From positions 1 through 64,000 of the forward strand of contig JACKNN010000004.1 of assembly GCA_024234855.1 (NCBI GenBank): a DNA stretch of 64,000 bases. The letters are read 5' to 3'. The notes beneath the pieces were generated by a model that worked only from the letters and a program-made list of their open reading frames with translations, made no database searches and was not told the origin of the DNA. This document shows positions 44,645 through 53,682 of the stretch, in pieces. How positions within the stretch are numbered: position 1 is the stretch's first letter; each line of letters begins with the position of its first letter. This DNA is from Pseudomonadales bacterium. Lineage in GTDB: Bacteria; Pseudomonadota; Gammaproteobacteria; Pseudomonadales; Halieaceae. The position numbers and the translations under genes are program-made.

Positions 44645-44903
44645 GATCTGGAACAAAAGGGTAGGCAATCGTATGCTGCAAGGCAACGCTGCGTGTTAAT
44701 CAGGAGCCGCGAACCATGAAACAAGCCACGGTCGACCAACAACTGGCGCAGCTCGACGAGGTGGGTTACGCCTTCATCCCGGAGTTCCTGTCCGCCACGC
44801 AGTTGCGGCAGGTCAACACCCTGTACGACGCGATGCTGGGCAGCCACCAGGGGCGCAACAACTTCGAGGGTAATCGCACCGAGCGCATCTACACCCTGGT
44901 GGC
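44645..44903 (+). repeat. 259-bp direct repeat, left copy
   Basis: This segment matches 46366-46624 over 259 bp with 19 differences by eye and no net indel. It covers a shared upstream region (starting GATCTGGAACAAAAGGG), a ribosome-binding site and the first 63 codons of a PhyH gene. The two copies flank a broken fhs gene. Confidence 0.9.
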
Positions 44904-44910
44904 CCCGTAG
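44716..44910 (+). pseudogene. Truncated phytanoyl-CoA dioxygenase copy
   Basis: This 64-codon frame (MKQATVDQQLAQLDEVGYAF...) matches the first 63 residues of the intact PhyH protein at 46437 and then ends after one codon at TAG. The Fe(II)-binding HXD and distal His are missing, so it cannot be active. Homology stops exactly where fhs-derived sequence begins on the opposite strand. It appears to be a duplication scar. Its upstream region and ribosome-binding site remain, so a short peptide could still be made. Confidence 0.85.
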
Positions 44911-46270
44911 ACCAACCTCGCGACCACCCGTGTCTTTTCCCACAGGCTCAGGCCATCGTCGTAAAGTGTGCGAAACTGGGCGTGGGGACTGTCGGCCAGG
45001 GTCCTGACCGCGGCCGCCAGGTCGACGGCACCCGCACCCCGTCCGCCCACTGGGTGCACACGTGCGCCTTCACCCCGTACTGCGTCACGTAGGCTTTGAT
45101 GACATCCAGTTCAGCCGCCGTGTCGGAGTCAAACCGGTTGATGGCGACAACCAGTGGCACCCCGTACTGGCCGGTGTTGCGTATATGCCGTCCCAGATTT
45201 TCCAGCCCGCGCTCAACCGCCGCCACGTCCTCCGCCGCCAGCGCCGAGCGGTCGACTCCACCGTGCATTTTCAGCGCCCGCACCGTGGCCACGATAACGG
45301 CCGCATCGGGGCGCAGGCCGGATTGCGGCATTTGATGTTGAAGAACTTCTCGGCACCCAGGTCTGCACCGAAACCCGCCTCGGTAACGACATAGTCGGTC
45401 AGCTTGAGCGCCGTTCGGGTGGCGATCACGGAATTGCAACCGTGGGCGATGTTCGCAAATGGCCCGCCGTGAATAAAGGCGGGGCTGTTCTCGAGGTCTG
45501 TACCAGGTTGGGCGCCAGCGCATCCTTGAGCAGGGCTGTCATGGCGCCGGGCGCCTTCACCTCGGTGGCGGTGACGGCCTCGCCTTCGCGGGTGTAGCCG
45601 ATAACGATCCTGCCCAGGCGCGCCTGCAAATCCTTCAGGTCACGGGCCAGGCAGAAGATCGCCATCACCTCGGAGGCCACGGTGATATCGAACCCGCCCT
45701 CCATGGGAAAACCATTGGCGGCACCGCCGATACCGGTGACGATGTGACGCAACTGGCGGTCATTGATATCCACCACCCGGCGCCAGTTCACCCGGCGCAG
45801 GTCCAGCCGTATTTCGTTACTCCAGTGAATGTAATTGTCGATCATCGCCGCCAGCAGGTTGTGGGCGGCACCGATGGCGTGCATGTCGCCGGTAAAGTGC
45901 AGGTTGATATCCTCCATCGGCACCACCTGCGCGTAGCCGCCCCGCGGCCCCGCCCCTTGAGGCCGAAACAGGGCCCCAGGCTGGGCTCGCGCAGGCATAC
46001 CGAAGCGCTTGCCCCGATACGGTTGAGCGCATCGGCCAGGCCTATGGCCACCGTGGTCTTGCCCTCCCCCGGGGGAGTGGGACTCATCGCCGTCACCAGC
46101 ACCAGCTTGCCATCGGGCCTGTCGGCCAGGCTCGCTACAAAGTCCAGGCCTATCTTGGCCTTGGTGCGACCATAGGGGACCAGGTGCTCGTCCGGTATGC
46201 CCAGCTGCCGGGCGATATCCGCAATCGGCCGCAGGGCCGCCTCCCGGGCAATAACGATATCGGCTTCCAT
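44901..46270 (-). pseudogene. fhs: Broken formate-tetrahydrofolate ligase
   Basis: Starting at an ATG (46270) the minus strand encodes Fhs fragments in at least four frames. They are EADIVIAREAALRPIADIAR with the P-loop TPPGEGKTTVAIGLADALN; then VVPMEDINLHFTGDMHAIGAAHNLLAAMIDN to ALAPNLVQ; then FIHGGPFANIAHGCNS-type sequence; then AAVIVATVRALKMHGG and VPLVVAINRFDSDT; finally LYDDGLSLWEKTRVVA. Frameshifts fall near 45950, 45500, 45320 and 45025. The gene is cut at 44901, at the edge of the left PhyH repeat, losing roughly the last 100 residues of the usual about 556. It would have made 10-formyl-THF from formate; here it is dead. Confidence 0.9.
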
Positions 46271-46365
46271 CAATGTGGCTCCCGTCTGTGGCCGGTGATC
46301 GGCCTGAGCCACAATTCTTGCGCGTAAGCCGCGTCGTCACAAGCAACTGCCGGTGCCAATTTCCT

Positions 46366-46624
46366 GATCTGGAACAAAAGGGTAGGCAATCGTATGCTGC
46401 AACGCATAACTGCGGTTTAATCAGGAGCAGCGAACCATGCAACAAGCCACTGTCGACCAACAACTGGAACAGCTCGACGAGGTGGGGTACACCTTCATCC
46501 CGGCGTTCCTGTCCGCCACCCAGTTGCGGCAGGTCAACACCCTGTACGACGCGATGCTGGGCAGCCACCGGGGGCGTAACAACTTCGAGGGCAATAGCAC
46601 CGAGCGCATCTACACCCTGGTGGC
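46366..46624 (+). repeat. 259-bp direct repeat, right copy
   Basis: Partner of 44645-44903, about 93% identical with equal length. It contains the upstream region, ribosome-binding site and first 63 codons of the intact PhyH gene. Differences fall both in the untranslated part and at codon third and first positions. Confidence 0.9.
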
Positions 46625-47294
46625 GCGGCACCGGGTTTTCCAGGATATCGTCGAGGACGCGCGGGTGCTCGCCCTGTGTGATGCCGTGCTCCAGCCCAAT
46701 TACCTGCTGACGGCCAGCCAGGCCATCGTGATAGGCCCCGGCGAAACCCCGCAACCCTGGCATACCGACGATTCCTTCTACCCCATCCCCCGCCCGCGCC
46801 CGATGGTGAGTCTCTCCACCATCGTCGCAGTGGAGGATTTCACGGCTGACAATGGTGGTACCGAGGTGATCCCCGGCAGCCACCGCTGGGATGATGAAAA
46901 AATCGCGGGGCATTACCACAGCGGGGATATCGAAACCGATCCCGATTATGTCCGCCGGCTGGCGGGATTGGCGGTGCCGGTTGAGATGCCCGCCGGTACC
47001 TGCCTGGTCTTCGCCGGCACCCTGCTGCACCGGGGTGGCGCCAATAACGGCAGCGGTACCCGCCGCGCGTTTTCCAACCAGTACTGCCAGCCCTGGGCCA
47101 GGCCGCAGGAAAATTTTTTCCTGGCTATTCCGCCGGGGGAGGTGGCCGGCATGTCGGCCACCGTGCAATCCCTGCTCGGTTATTCCATACACCCGCCCTT
47201 CATGGGCCAGGTCAGCGCCTACCATCCACTGAGGGCGTTGCAACCGGGGTTTGTGCCACCGGCATTCCGCACGAAACTGCCCGTGGAGCTGTGA
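46437..47294 (+). CDS. Phytanoyl-CoA dioxygenase (PhyH) family protein
   Basis: A 285-residue Fe(II)/2-oxoglutarate dioxygenase. The metal triad is visible as WHTDDSF (His109, Asp111) and LLHRGGANNG (His198), with Arg209/210 (SGTRRAFSNQYCQPW) as the 2-oxoglutarate ligand. TEVIPGSHRWDD is a further family motif. Members hydroxylate acyl chains or small secondary metabolites; the substrate is not assignable. A GGAGC ribosome-binding site precedes the ATG. The first 63 codons and upstream region are duplicated at 44645-44903, on the other side of the broken fhs. Confidence 0.88.
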   Translation: MQQATVDQQLEQLDEVGYTFIPAFLSATQLRQVNTLYDAMLGSHRGRNNFEGNSTERIYTLVARHRVFQDIVEDARVLALCDAVLQPNYLLTASQAIVIGPGETPQPWHTDDSFYPIPRPRPMVSLSTIVAVEDFTADNGGTEVIPGSHRWDDEKIAGHYHSGDIETDPDYVRRLAGLAVPVEMPAGTCLVFAGTLLHRGGANNGSGTRRAFSNQYCQPWARPQENFFLAIPPGEVAGMSATVQSLLGYSIHPPFMGQVSAYHPLRALQPGFVPPAFRTKLPVEL

Positions 47295-47387
47295 GCTTTT
47301 TGATCAGGCTTCAGCTGTAGCAGGCATGCATGGGCGGGCGATCGTGCGCCTGAATTCAGGTAGACTTGGCCGACAGAGGATCCGTCC

Positions 47388-48560
47388 ATGCCCGAGCACA
47401 CCGCTGTTTTTGCCCTCTGCGCCCCGTTGATATTCGACGGGGCGCAGTTTTTGCGCGACCACTGCGTGCTCATCCGCGAACAGTCGGTTGAGCGCCTGTT
47501 GCCGCGGGCGCAATGCCCCGACTCCATCGCCGCGGTGGTGCTGGCGACAGGCACCATCGCCCCCGGGTTGATCGACCTGCAGGTCAATGGCGGCGGCGAC
47601 CTGATGTTCAATAACGCACCCTGCGAGGCAACCCTGGCGTCCATGTTCGCGGCGCATCGCGCTACCGGCACCACCGGCATGATGCCCACCCTGATCAGCG
47701 ACACCCGCGTCCGCCAGGAGCAGGCGGTAGCCGCGGTCAGGGCGGTGCGGGCGAAAGGTCACCCGGGCATCCTGGGCATTCACCTGGAGGGGCCCCATTT
47801 CGAGCCCGCACGGCGCGGGGTCCACCGGGCCGACCTGGTCAGGCCGGCCGGGGCCGGGGATATCGACTGGCTGTGCTCACTGGTCGATCTCAGGGTGATC
47901 GTCACCCTTGCACCGGAGCATCTGGCACCGGGACAGCTGCGCCAACTGGTCGCCAGTGGGCTGCACGTCTGCGCGGGACACACCAATGCCAGTTACGCGC
48001 AGTTGCTGGCCGCGGCGGCCGAAGGCCTGGCGGGCGTGACGCACCTGTTCAACGCCATGAGTCCGCTCACGAGCAGGGAACCGGGCACGGTGGGGGCGGC
48101 GTTGACGGAGGGCTCCCTGTGGGCGGGGATTATTGCCGATGGCCACCACGTACATCCCGCCAACATCCTGCTGGCGCAGCGGTCAAAACCCGCGGGGCGG
48201 CTGGTACTGGTCACCGATGCCATGGCAACGGTGGGCGGCAGGCAGGACGGCTTCTCCCTTTACGGCGAGCAGATCAGCGAGCGCGACGGCAAGCTGGTCA
48301 ACAGCGCCGGAGCCCTTGCGGGCAGTGCCATCGGCATGATCGATGCCGTGCGGTACGCCGCCGGCCCGGTCGGGATACCCCTGGCGGAGTGCCTGCGCAT
48401 GGCCTCTTTGTATCCCGCTGCCATACTCGGGCTGGATGACAGCCTGGGACGGATCGCGAGCGGCTACCGGGCCGACCTGGTGCACTTTGACGATGATTTT
48501 GTTGTGCACAACACCTGGCTGGCCGGTGCGCGCCAGCAACATCGTTATATACAAAGTTGA
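47388..48560 (+). CDS. nagA: N-acetylglucosamine-6-phosphate deacetylase
   Basis: A 390-residue amidohydrolase of normal NagA length. It has GTIAPGLIDLQVNGGGDL at the barrel start, GILGIHLEGPHFEPARRGVH (metal glutamate), CAGHTNASYAQ, GVTHLFNAMSPL and LVTDAMATVGG (catalytic Asp). It converts GlcNAc-6-phosphate to glucosamine-6-phosphate plus acetate in amino-sugar recycling. No nagB, transporter or NagR gene is adjacent, so it stands alone here. It starts at the ATG 47388, 93 bp after the PhyH stop. Confidence 0.93.
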   Translation: MPEHTAVFALCAPLIFDGAQFLRDHCVLIREQSVERLLPRAQCPDSIAAVVLATGTIAPGLIDLQVNGGGDLMFNNAPCEATLASMFAAHRATGTTGMMPTLISDTRVRQEQAVAAVRAVRAKGHPGILGIHLEGPHFEPARRGVHRADLVRPAGAGDIDWLCSLVDLRVIVTLAPEHLAPGQLRQLVASGLHVCAGHTNASYAQLLAAAAEGLAGVTHLFNAMSPLTSREPGTVGAALTEGSLWAGIIADGHHVHPANILLAQRSKPAGRLVLVTDAMATVGGRQDGFSLYGEQISERDGKLVNSAGALAGSAIGMIDAVRYAAGPVGIPLAECLRMASLYPAAILGLDDSLGRIASGYRADLVHFDDDFVVHNTWLAGARQQHRYIQS

Positions 48561-48619
48561 CCCCCGGCAAAAATCACACGATGCTGTGAGGCCAGTTTCT
48601 GCCACGCAAGGAATTCAAC

Positions 48620-50086
48620 ATGCAACAGTTATCCGGCCAGGACGCCATGTTCCTGCACGCGGAACTCGATGGCCTGCCACAGCATATTGGCGGAGTCAGC
48701 ATCTACGACCAGTCCGGTGCGCCCGGCGGGAAGGTTCGCTTCAAGCAGATCCTGGCCATGCTGGAAAGTCGCCTGCACCTGTCGCCGATTTTTCGCCGCA
48801 AGCTGGCCTTTGTGCCCTATGGCCTGGGCAGGCCCTACTGGGTGGAAGACCCCGATTTCGACCTGGAATACCATGTGCGCCACATCGCCCTGCCCAAGCC
48901 CGGTGACTGGCGCCAGCTGTGCATCCTTGCCGCCCGCCTACACTCCACGCCCCTGCGGCGGGACAAACCGATGTGGGAAATATACGTGATCGAGGGCCTC
49001 GACAATATCGCGGGCATCCCGCGCGGCTGCTTCGCCATGCTGATCAAGGTGCACCACTGTGCCATGGACGGGGCCACCGGCACCCAGTTCATGAACATCA
49101 TGCACGATCTCACCCCCGAGGTCCGCGATCCCGGCAAGGCGCCGCCCTGGCTGGTCGAACGCCCCTCCGCCCTGGGCATGCTCGGCCGCGCCTACATCGA
49201 CATGTGGCGCAAGCCGGGCCAGGTATTCGACCTGATCAAACAGGCCGGCCCCACGGTCATGCGCATCCGCCGCGGCCGGGAACAGGAGAGTTTTCACTCG
49301 CTGGGGGACAAACCGAAAACACGATTCCAGGGCAAGATCTCCCGCCACCGGGTGGTGGAGGCGCGCACGTTCGAATTCGCCGAAATACGCAGCATCAAGA
49401 ACACCGTGCCGGGCGCCACCGTCAATGATGTGATGCTGACCCTGGTCGCCGGCGGCCTGCGGAGCTACCTGGACAGCAAGGGAGAATTGCCCGCCAGCAG
49501 CCTGGTCACCGGTTGCCCGATAGACGTGCGCTCCGCCCAGGAGCGCTCCGCCGGGGGCAACATGGTGGGCTTCATGAATGTCAGCCTGCGCACCGACATC
49601 GGGCCCCCGTTGGAGCGACTGGAGGCCGTGCACAGGGAAGCCCTGTCGGCGAAGGCCTACGCCGAGGCCCTGGGTCCGAGATTCGCGGTGGAACTTGCCG
49701 ATGTCATGCCGGGCAACGTGCTGTCCCTGGCAATACGCACTGCCAGCGCCACGGGCCTGGCCGAGGCCGGCACCATGTTCAACACCGTGATTACCAATGT
49801 GCCGGGCGCACCATTCCAGCTCTACCTGTGCGGCGCGGCACTGGTGAGTTCCTTCAGCCTGGGCCCGTTGCTGCCCAATGTCGGCCTGTTCCATATTGTC
49901 TACAGCACGGTGAAGGACAAACAGGGCCCGGTCACCCTGTCGTTTACCGCCTGCCGGGATATGTTACCCGACCCGGCGTACTACGCAGACTGCCTGCAGG
50001 CTTCGTTCGAGGAATTGCGGGACGCAGCGAAGACGGTTCCGGCGGCCAGACCCGCCGCCAGATCGCGCCGCAAAACCTCAGCGTAA
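48620..50086 (+). CDS. Wax ester synthase/diacylglycerol acyltransferase (WS/DGAT)
   Basis: A 488-residue acyltransferase of the WES family. The catalytic HHXXXDG motif is VHHCAMDG (His145, His146, Asp150, Gly151). The N-terminus QQLSGQDAMFLHAE and the C-terminal VITNVPGAPFQLYLCGA (the ND/NVPG block) with PLLPNVGLFH are typical. It esterifies acyl-CoA to fatty alcohols or diacylglycerol, making neutral storage lipid at the inner membrane. This suits a bacterium with many fatty-acid genes. It overlaps the 3' end of the ABC1-kinase gene by 9 bp, convergently. Confidence 0.93.
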   Translation: MQQLSGQDAMFLHAELDGLPQHIGGVSIYDQSGAPGGKVRFKQILAMLESRLHLSPIFRRKLAFVPYGLGRPYWVEDPDFDLEYHVRHIALPKPGDWRQLCILAARLHSTPLRRDKPMWEIYVIEGLDNIAGIPRGCFAMLIKVHHCAMDGATGTQFMNIMHDLTPEVRDPGKAPPWLVERPSALGMLGRAYIDMWRKPGQVFDLIKQAGPTVMRIRRGREQESFHSLGDKPKTRFQGKISRHRVVEARTFEFAEIRSIKNTVPGATVNDVMLTLVAGGLRSYLDSKGELPASSLVTGCPIDVRSAQERSAGGNMVGFMNVSLRTDIGPPLERLEAVHREALSAKAYAEALGPRFAVELADVMPGNVLSLAIRTASATGLAEAGTMFNTVITNVPGAPFQLYLCGAALVSSFSLGPLLPNVGLFHIVYSTVKDKQGPVTLSFTACRDMLPDPAYYADCLQASFEELRDAAKTVPAARPAARSRRKTSA

Positions 50087-51409
50087 CCAGCGCGAGACCA
50101 GCTGGTTGACGTCTACCCGCGCCTTTACCCGGCTCGCCAGCAGGAACATGCCACCCAGCTTGCGGTGAAAATACATGGCGTCGGTGGGAGGCGCGCGCCA
50201 GAAATCCCGGTAGTCGGCGACCTCCTCGGCCAGCACCGACATACGCCGCGCCATGTCGGAGCGGGCGAAGTCATAAACCCCTTCGTGCCGCAGCGGCTCC
50301 AGTGCCAGCAGGAACAGTTCCAGCACCAGCGCGCGGTATTCACTGTCTTCATCGCCCATGGCGTAACCGATACGCTCGGCGGCCGCTACCAACCTGTCCC
50401 CGTTCTCCGTCATCGCGGCGGCCAGCAATTTGCGGTAACCGTTGACAAAGCTCGCCCTGAAGCGACGGGTGGCGCCAAAATCCAGCAATACGATCTGGCC
50501 GCTGTCGCCGCGATACTGATAGTTGGCAAAATTGGGATCGGTCTGCACCATGCGCAGCTCGAACAGTTCCATGAACATCAACTCCACCAGCGCCGACATC
50601 ACCCGGTCCCGCTCAGCCTGCGGCAGCGTGACGATAGATTCGATCGGCTCGCCGCTGACGTACGTCATGGCGAGCACCGTACCCCGCGTGAGGTCGGGTA
50701 AAACCTCGGGCACGAGGAAGCGCTGGTCCTGCCTGAGCAGATCTCCGAAGGCCTGCAGGAATTCGGCCTCCTTGTGATAATCCGCTTCATCCTTGAGCTG
50801 GCGTTTGGCGTCCTCCAGCAGTGGTTTGATATCGAGCCCGGTGGGCAGCAGGCCAGACACGCGCAGCAGCGCGGCGATATTGTCGACATCGCTGTCGATG
50901 CTGGCAGCCACGCCCGGATACTGCACCTTGAGCACAATTTCCCGACCATCCGGCGCCACGGTCCGGTGGACCTGGCCGATGGAAGCGGCCGCGAGGGGTC
51001 GGGTCTCGAAGCCGTAGAACAGTTGCTCCCAGTCCGGGCCGTACGCGTCGGACATGGCCTTGCGCAGCTGTTGCGCGGGCATATAGCGGGCGTCCGACCG
51101 CAACCTGGCGAGAATATCCGCCAGTTCCCGGGGCAGGAAATCGCCGGTGTCCATCGACAGGATCTGCCCCACTTTCATGGCGGCGCCGCGCATGGTGGCC
51201 AGCTGGTCCGCCACTCGCCTGGCATTGGCAGGGGTCAGCAACATATCCCGTGCCCGCAGCCGCTTTCCCGCCCGCAACTGCCGGCCGCCCTCTGCCAGCA
51301 TACCGCCGGCGACACCGCCGGCCATCCGCGCCACCCGCGCCAGCCGTCCCATGCGGGAAGTGGGTATCGCTTTCTGGCGGTCGTCCTTGTCCTTTTTATC
51401 CCCTGCCAC
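50078..51409 (-). CDS. ABC1/UbiB-family atypical kinase (copy 2)
   Basis: 443 residues from a GTG at 51409 (VAGDKKDKDDRQKAIPTSRM); the frame extends further upstream but only within the preceding gene. ABC1 hallmarks are MKVGQILSMD (KxGQ), PLAAASIGQVHRTVAPDGREIVLKVQYPGV (Ala-rich nucleotide loop and lysine), QTDPNFANYQYR and VLLDFGATRRF (DFG). Members support ubiquinone biosynthesis or lipid handling as ATPases rather than ordinary kinases. It overlaps the preceding ABC1 gene by 14 bp, so the two are translationally coupled and probably act together. Confidence 0.85.
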   Translation of the reverse strand: MAGDKKDKDDRQKAIPTSRMGRLARVARMAGGVAGGMLAEGGRQLRAGKRLRARDMLLTPANARRVADQLATMRGAAMKVGQILSMDTGDFLPRELADILARLRSDARYMPAQQLRKAMSDAYGPDWEQLFYGFETRPLAAASIGQVHRTVAPDGREIVLKVQYPGVAASIDSDVDNIAALLRVSGLLPTGLDIKPLLEDAKRQLKDEADYHKEAEFLQAFGDLLRQDQRFLVPEVLPDLTRGTVLAMTYVSGEPIESIVTLPQAERDRVMSALVELMFMELFELRMVQTDPNFANYQYRGDSGQIVLLDFGATRRFRASFVNGYRKLLAAAMTENGDRLVAAAERIGYAMGDEDSEYRALVLELFLLALEPLRHEGVYDFARSDMARRMSVLAEEVADYRDFWRAPPTDAMYFHRKLGGMFLLASRVKARVDVNQLVSRWLR

Positions 51410-52805
51410 GCGTTTCCCGCTCCCGCCACCGACGGATGTGGCCGGCCACCATGTCGTAGGCATTGAACTCGGCGCCCAGCACGGCGATGAAGGTGAACAC
51501 ACCGGTGAGTTTGCGCGCGATCAGCGCGAACTCCCGGGAGGGCGGGGTGAAATGGCGACTGGTGGCCGATGCCGCGGCGCGCTTGCCGGCCCGATGCATC
51601 AGGCGCGAGCTGCCCCAGCAGTACTGGCCATCGGCGTTCAGGTATTCCCGGGGCAGCTCCGCCGGCGGACGCAGCGGTTCCACCAGGTGCATACAGAAGT
51701 CGGCGAATAACTGGCGCGCCTCCCGGGTGGCATTTTCCCTGAGGCAGCCAAGGCCGACGAGGCTGTCTCCCAGCAGGGCCGCATCCCCGCGCAGGCCGGC
51801 ATCGATAATGGTGCGCAGGTGATAGAGGAATTCGTCTGAGCAATCCAGGATGGAGCCGAAATCCAGCAGCACCAGCTCGTCCCGCACCCGCTTGCCGCGC
51901 CGGTCATCCAGGCACAAAAGGTAATTGCCGAAATTGGGGTCGGTCTGGAGGCAGCCCCAATCGTACAGTTCATAAAAGAACAGCTCGAGCATACCCACCG
52001 CCAGGGCATTGCGGCGCTCCAGCGACAGCGCCGCCACCGCCGGCGCTGTTACCGGGACCCCCTCCATGAATTCCAGCGCGAGCACCACGTCAGTGCAATA
52101 GCGCGAATGGAGTCGCGGTACGCGATAGCCAACGGCACTGTTGCCGACGCCCCCCGCCAGGGCGGCCATGCGAACAGTCAACTCGGCCTCGCGCCGGTAG
52201 TCAATTTCGTTGTGCAGATGATTACGCATCGATTCCAGCCAGTCATCGAGATCGCGCCCGGCCTGCAGCCAGCGGGCCATCATCAGCATCCGCACTACCG
52301 CATCGAAGTCGGAATCGATGACCTCGGCGAGCCCGGGGTACTGTACCTTGAGGCAGATACGCTCACCGCTGGCGCGCACCGTGGCCACGTGCACCTGGGC
52401 CAGGGACGCGGCGGCCAGCGCCGCGCGTTCGATATCAAGCTCGGCATAGCGCTCACCGAGGCTCGCGCGCAGTACCGGCTCTACCGAGGCCCAGGGCAGG
52501 GGTTCGGTCTGGTCCCCCAGGTCGCGCATGGCTTCGGCCAGCACCGGCGGCAGGAAATGCTCGCCGAACAGGGCCATCAGTTGACCTATCTTGACGTAGG
52601 TGCCTTTGAGCTTGCCCAGCTCGTTGACGAAGCGACGGGCCTCCCGCCGCGCGAACTGGGAGTCCTCGCCACCGGTATTGCGGCGCAACAGCTTCTGCAC
52701 TGCGCCATCCACCGCCAGGGCGCCGCCGGCCCTGATGCCGGCCAGGGATACCGAGAGACTGCGGGGAATGGCCCTGCTTTTCAGGCCACGGGGTTTTTTT
52801 GCCAT
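51396..52805 (-). CDS. ABC1/UbiB-family atypical kinase (copy 1)
   Basis: A 469-residue ABC1 protein. It contains YVKIGQLMALFGEHFLPP (KxGQ), ALAAASLAQVHVATVRASGERICLKVQYPGL, QTDPNFGNYLLC and LVLLDFGSILDC. The N-terminus is basic (AKKPRGLKSRAIPRSL). It is a diverged tandem paralogue of the downstream gene and overlaps it. It is not adjacent to ubi genes, so it is probably not UbiB itself. A pairing with the nearby wax ester synthase or with isoprenoid quinone metabolism is speculative. Confidence 0.85.
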   Translation of the reverse strand: MAKKPRGLKSRAIPRSLSVSLAGIRAGGALAVDGAVQKLLRRNTGGEDSQFARREARRFVNELGKLKGTYVKIGQLMALFGEHFLPPVLAEAMRDLGDQTEPLPWASVEPVLRASLGERYAELDIERAALAAASLAQVHVATVRASGERICLKVQYPGLAEVIDSDFDAVVRMLMMARWLQAGRDLDDWLESMRNHLHNEIDYRREAELTVRMAALAGGVGNSAVGYRVPRLHSRYCTDVVLALEFMEGVPVTAPAVAALSLERRNALAVGMLELFFYELYDWGCLQTDPNFGNYLLCLDDRRGKRVRDELVLLDFGSILDCSDEFLYHLRTIIDAGLRGDAALLGDSLVGLGCLRENATREARQLFADFCMHLVEPLRPPAELPREYLNADGQYCWGSSRLMHRAGKRAAASATSRHFTPPSREFALIARKLTGVFTFIAVLGAEFNAYDMVAGHIRRWRERETRGRG

Positions 52806-52851
52806 AGAACCGGTCTATCCGTTGTGGGGGCGCCAAGTATATACGATAGCG

Positions 52852-53484
52852 CTAGCCGCGCGCGGGCAGTACCAGCGGCTCGCCCTTGGCATCGGCCCGC
52901 CCGAATGCCGGCCGCGCCTTGAGTCGCTCCAGATAAGCCCGGGTCCGGGGCTGGAAGCGCTCGTCCAGGTGCAGGGCACAGGCGAGGTACAGCGCGTATC
53001 CCACGGCGATATCGGCAACGGTAAAGCGGTCATCCACCAGGTAATCATGGTGCTCGAGGTGGCCATCGAGCCGCCGCAGCCGGGCTATAAACCATTTCGC
53101 GTAGTCATCGCCCACCGCCTGCTTTTCCGGGCTGGGCTCCAGGTAGTAATAACGCATGGTGATGGTCTGCGGAAAGGTCAGCGTGGCGTCAGCATGATGC
53201 AGCCAGTTCAGGTAAGCGCCATATTGTGGATGCTCCGGCTTGAGGCCAAAGTCGTAGCGCTGGTAGCGGTCCACCAGGTATTGGCAGATCGCGCTGGACT
53301 CGGTCATACAGGTGTCGCCATCCTGCAGGAAGGGAACCGTACCCAGGCTGTTTACCCCGAGGTATTCCTTTTTGAACATGCGCGGCGGGAATGGCAGTAT
53401 TTCCAGTTCATAGTCCAGCCCCATCTCCTCCAGCGCCCACAGCGGCCGCAGTGAGCGCGCACCCGCGCAATGCCATAATTTCAT
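52852..53484 (-). CDS. Glutathione S-transferase
   Basis: A 210-residue GST of normal length. The N-terminal thioredoxin-like domain begins KLWHCAGARSLRPLWALEEMGLDYELEIL and has the cis-Pro region GTVPFLQDGDTCMTESSAICQYL, where ES binds the glutathione gamma-glutamyl part. The C-terminal helical domain has DDRFTVADIAVGYALYLA. It conjugates glutathione to electrophiles or reduces peroxides in the cytoplasm. It is divergent from nnrS, with a 198-bp intergenic region between the starts. Confidence 0.9.
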   Translation of the reverse strand: MKLWHCAGARSLRPLWALEEMGLDYELEILPFPPRMFKKEYLGVNSLGTVPFLQDGDTCMTESSAICQYLVDRYQRYDFGLKPEHPQYGAYLNWLHHADATLTFPQTITMRYYYLEPSPEKQAVGDDYAKWFIARLRRLDGHLEHHDYLVDDRFTVADIAVGYALYLACALHLDERFQPRTRAYLERLKARPAFGRADAKGEPLVLPARG

Positions 53485-53529
53485 AGGTAAACTCCAGCCA
53501 TGTGCCCGGGGGCATCGCGCCCACAGGCG

Positions 53530-53543
53530 TTAAAGGGAATCAA
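53530..53543. promoter_or_regulatory. Weak FNR/DNR-like site upstream of nnrS
   Basis: TTAAAGGGAATCAA matches TTGAT-N4-ATCAA at 8 of 10 positions, with a perfect right half-site. nnrS genes elsewhere are controlled by FNR/DNR-family NO or oxygen sensors. It is centred about 146 bp upstream of the nnrS ATG. Low confidence. Confidence 0.3.
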
Positions 53544-53682
53544 CCTTACTATACCAGTGCCTGCGGGAACATCCCGCGGCCGGCGCGATTCCCGCCTTTT
53601 CGCGGCGGTCCAATTGGGCTACGCTGCTGACAACGCCCGGCCACTCTTCGCCGGGAGGCACCCTGGAAAAAGTGAGCAGACC

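Noticed and set aside
45426..47243. 605-residue minus-strand frame
   Set aside because: Only its last part carries real sequence (an fhs fragment); the rest is antisense to the PhyH gene. It is treated as part of the fhs pseudogene.
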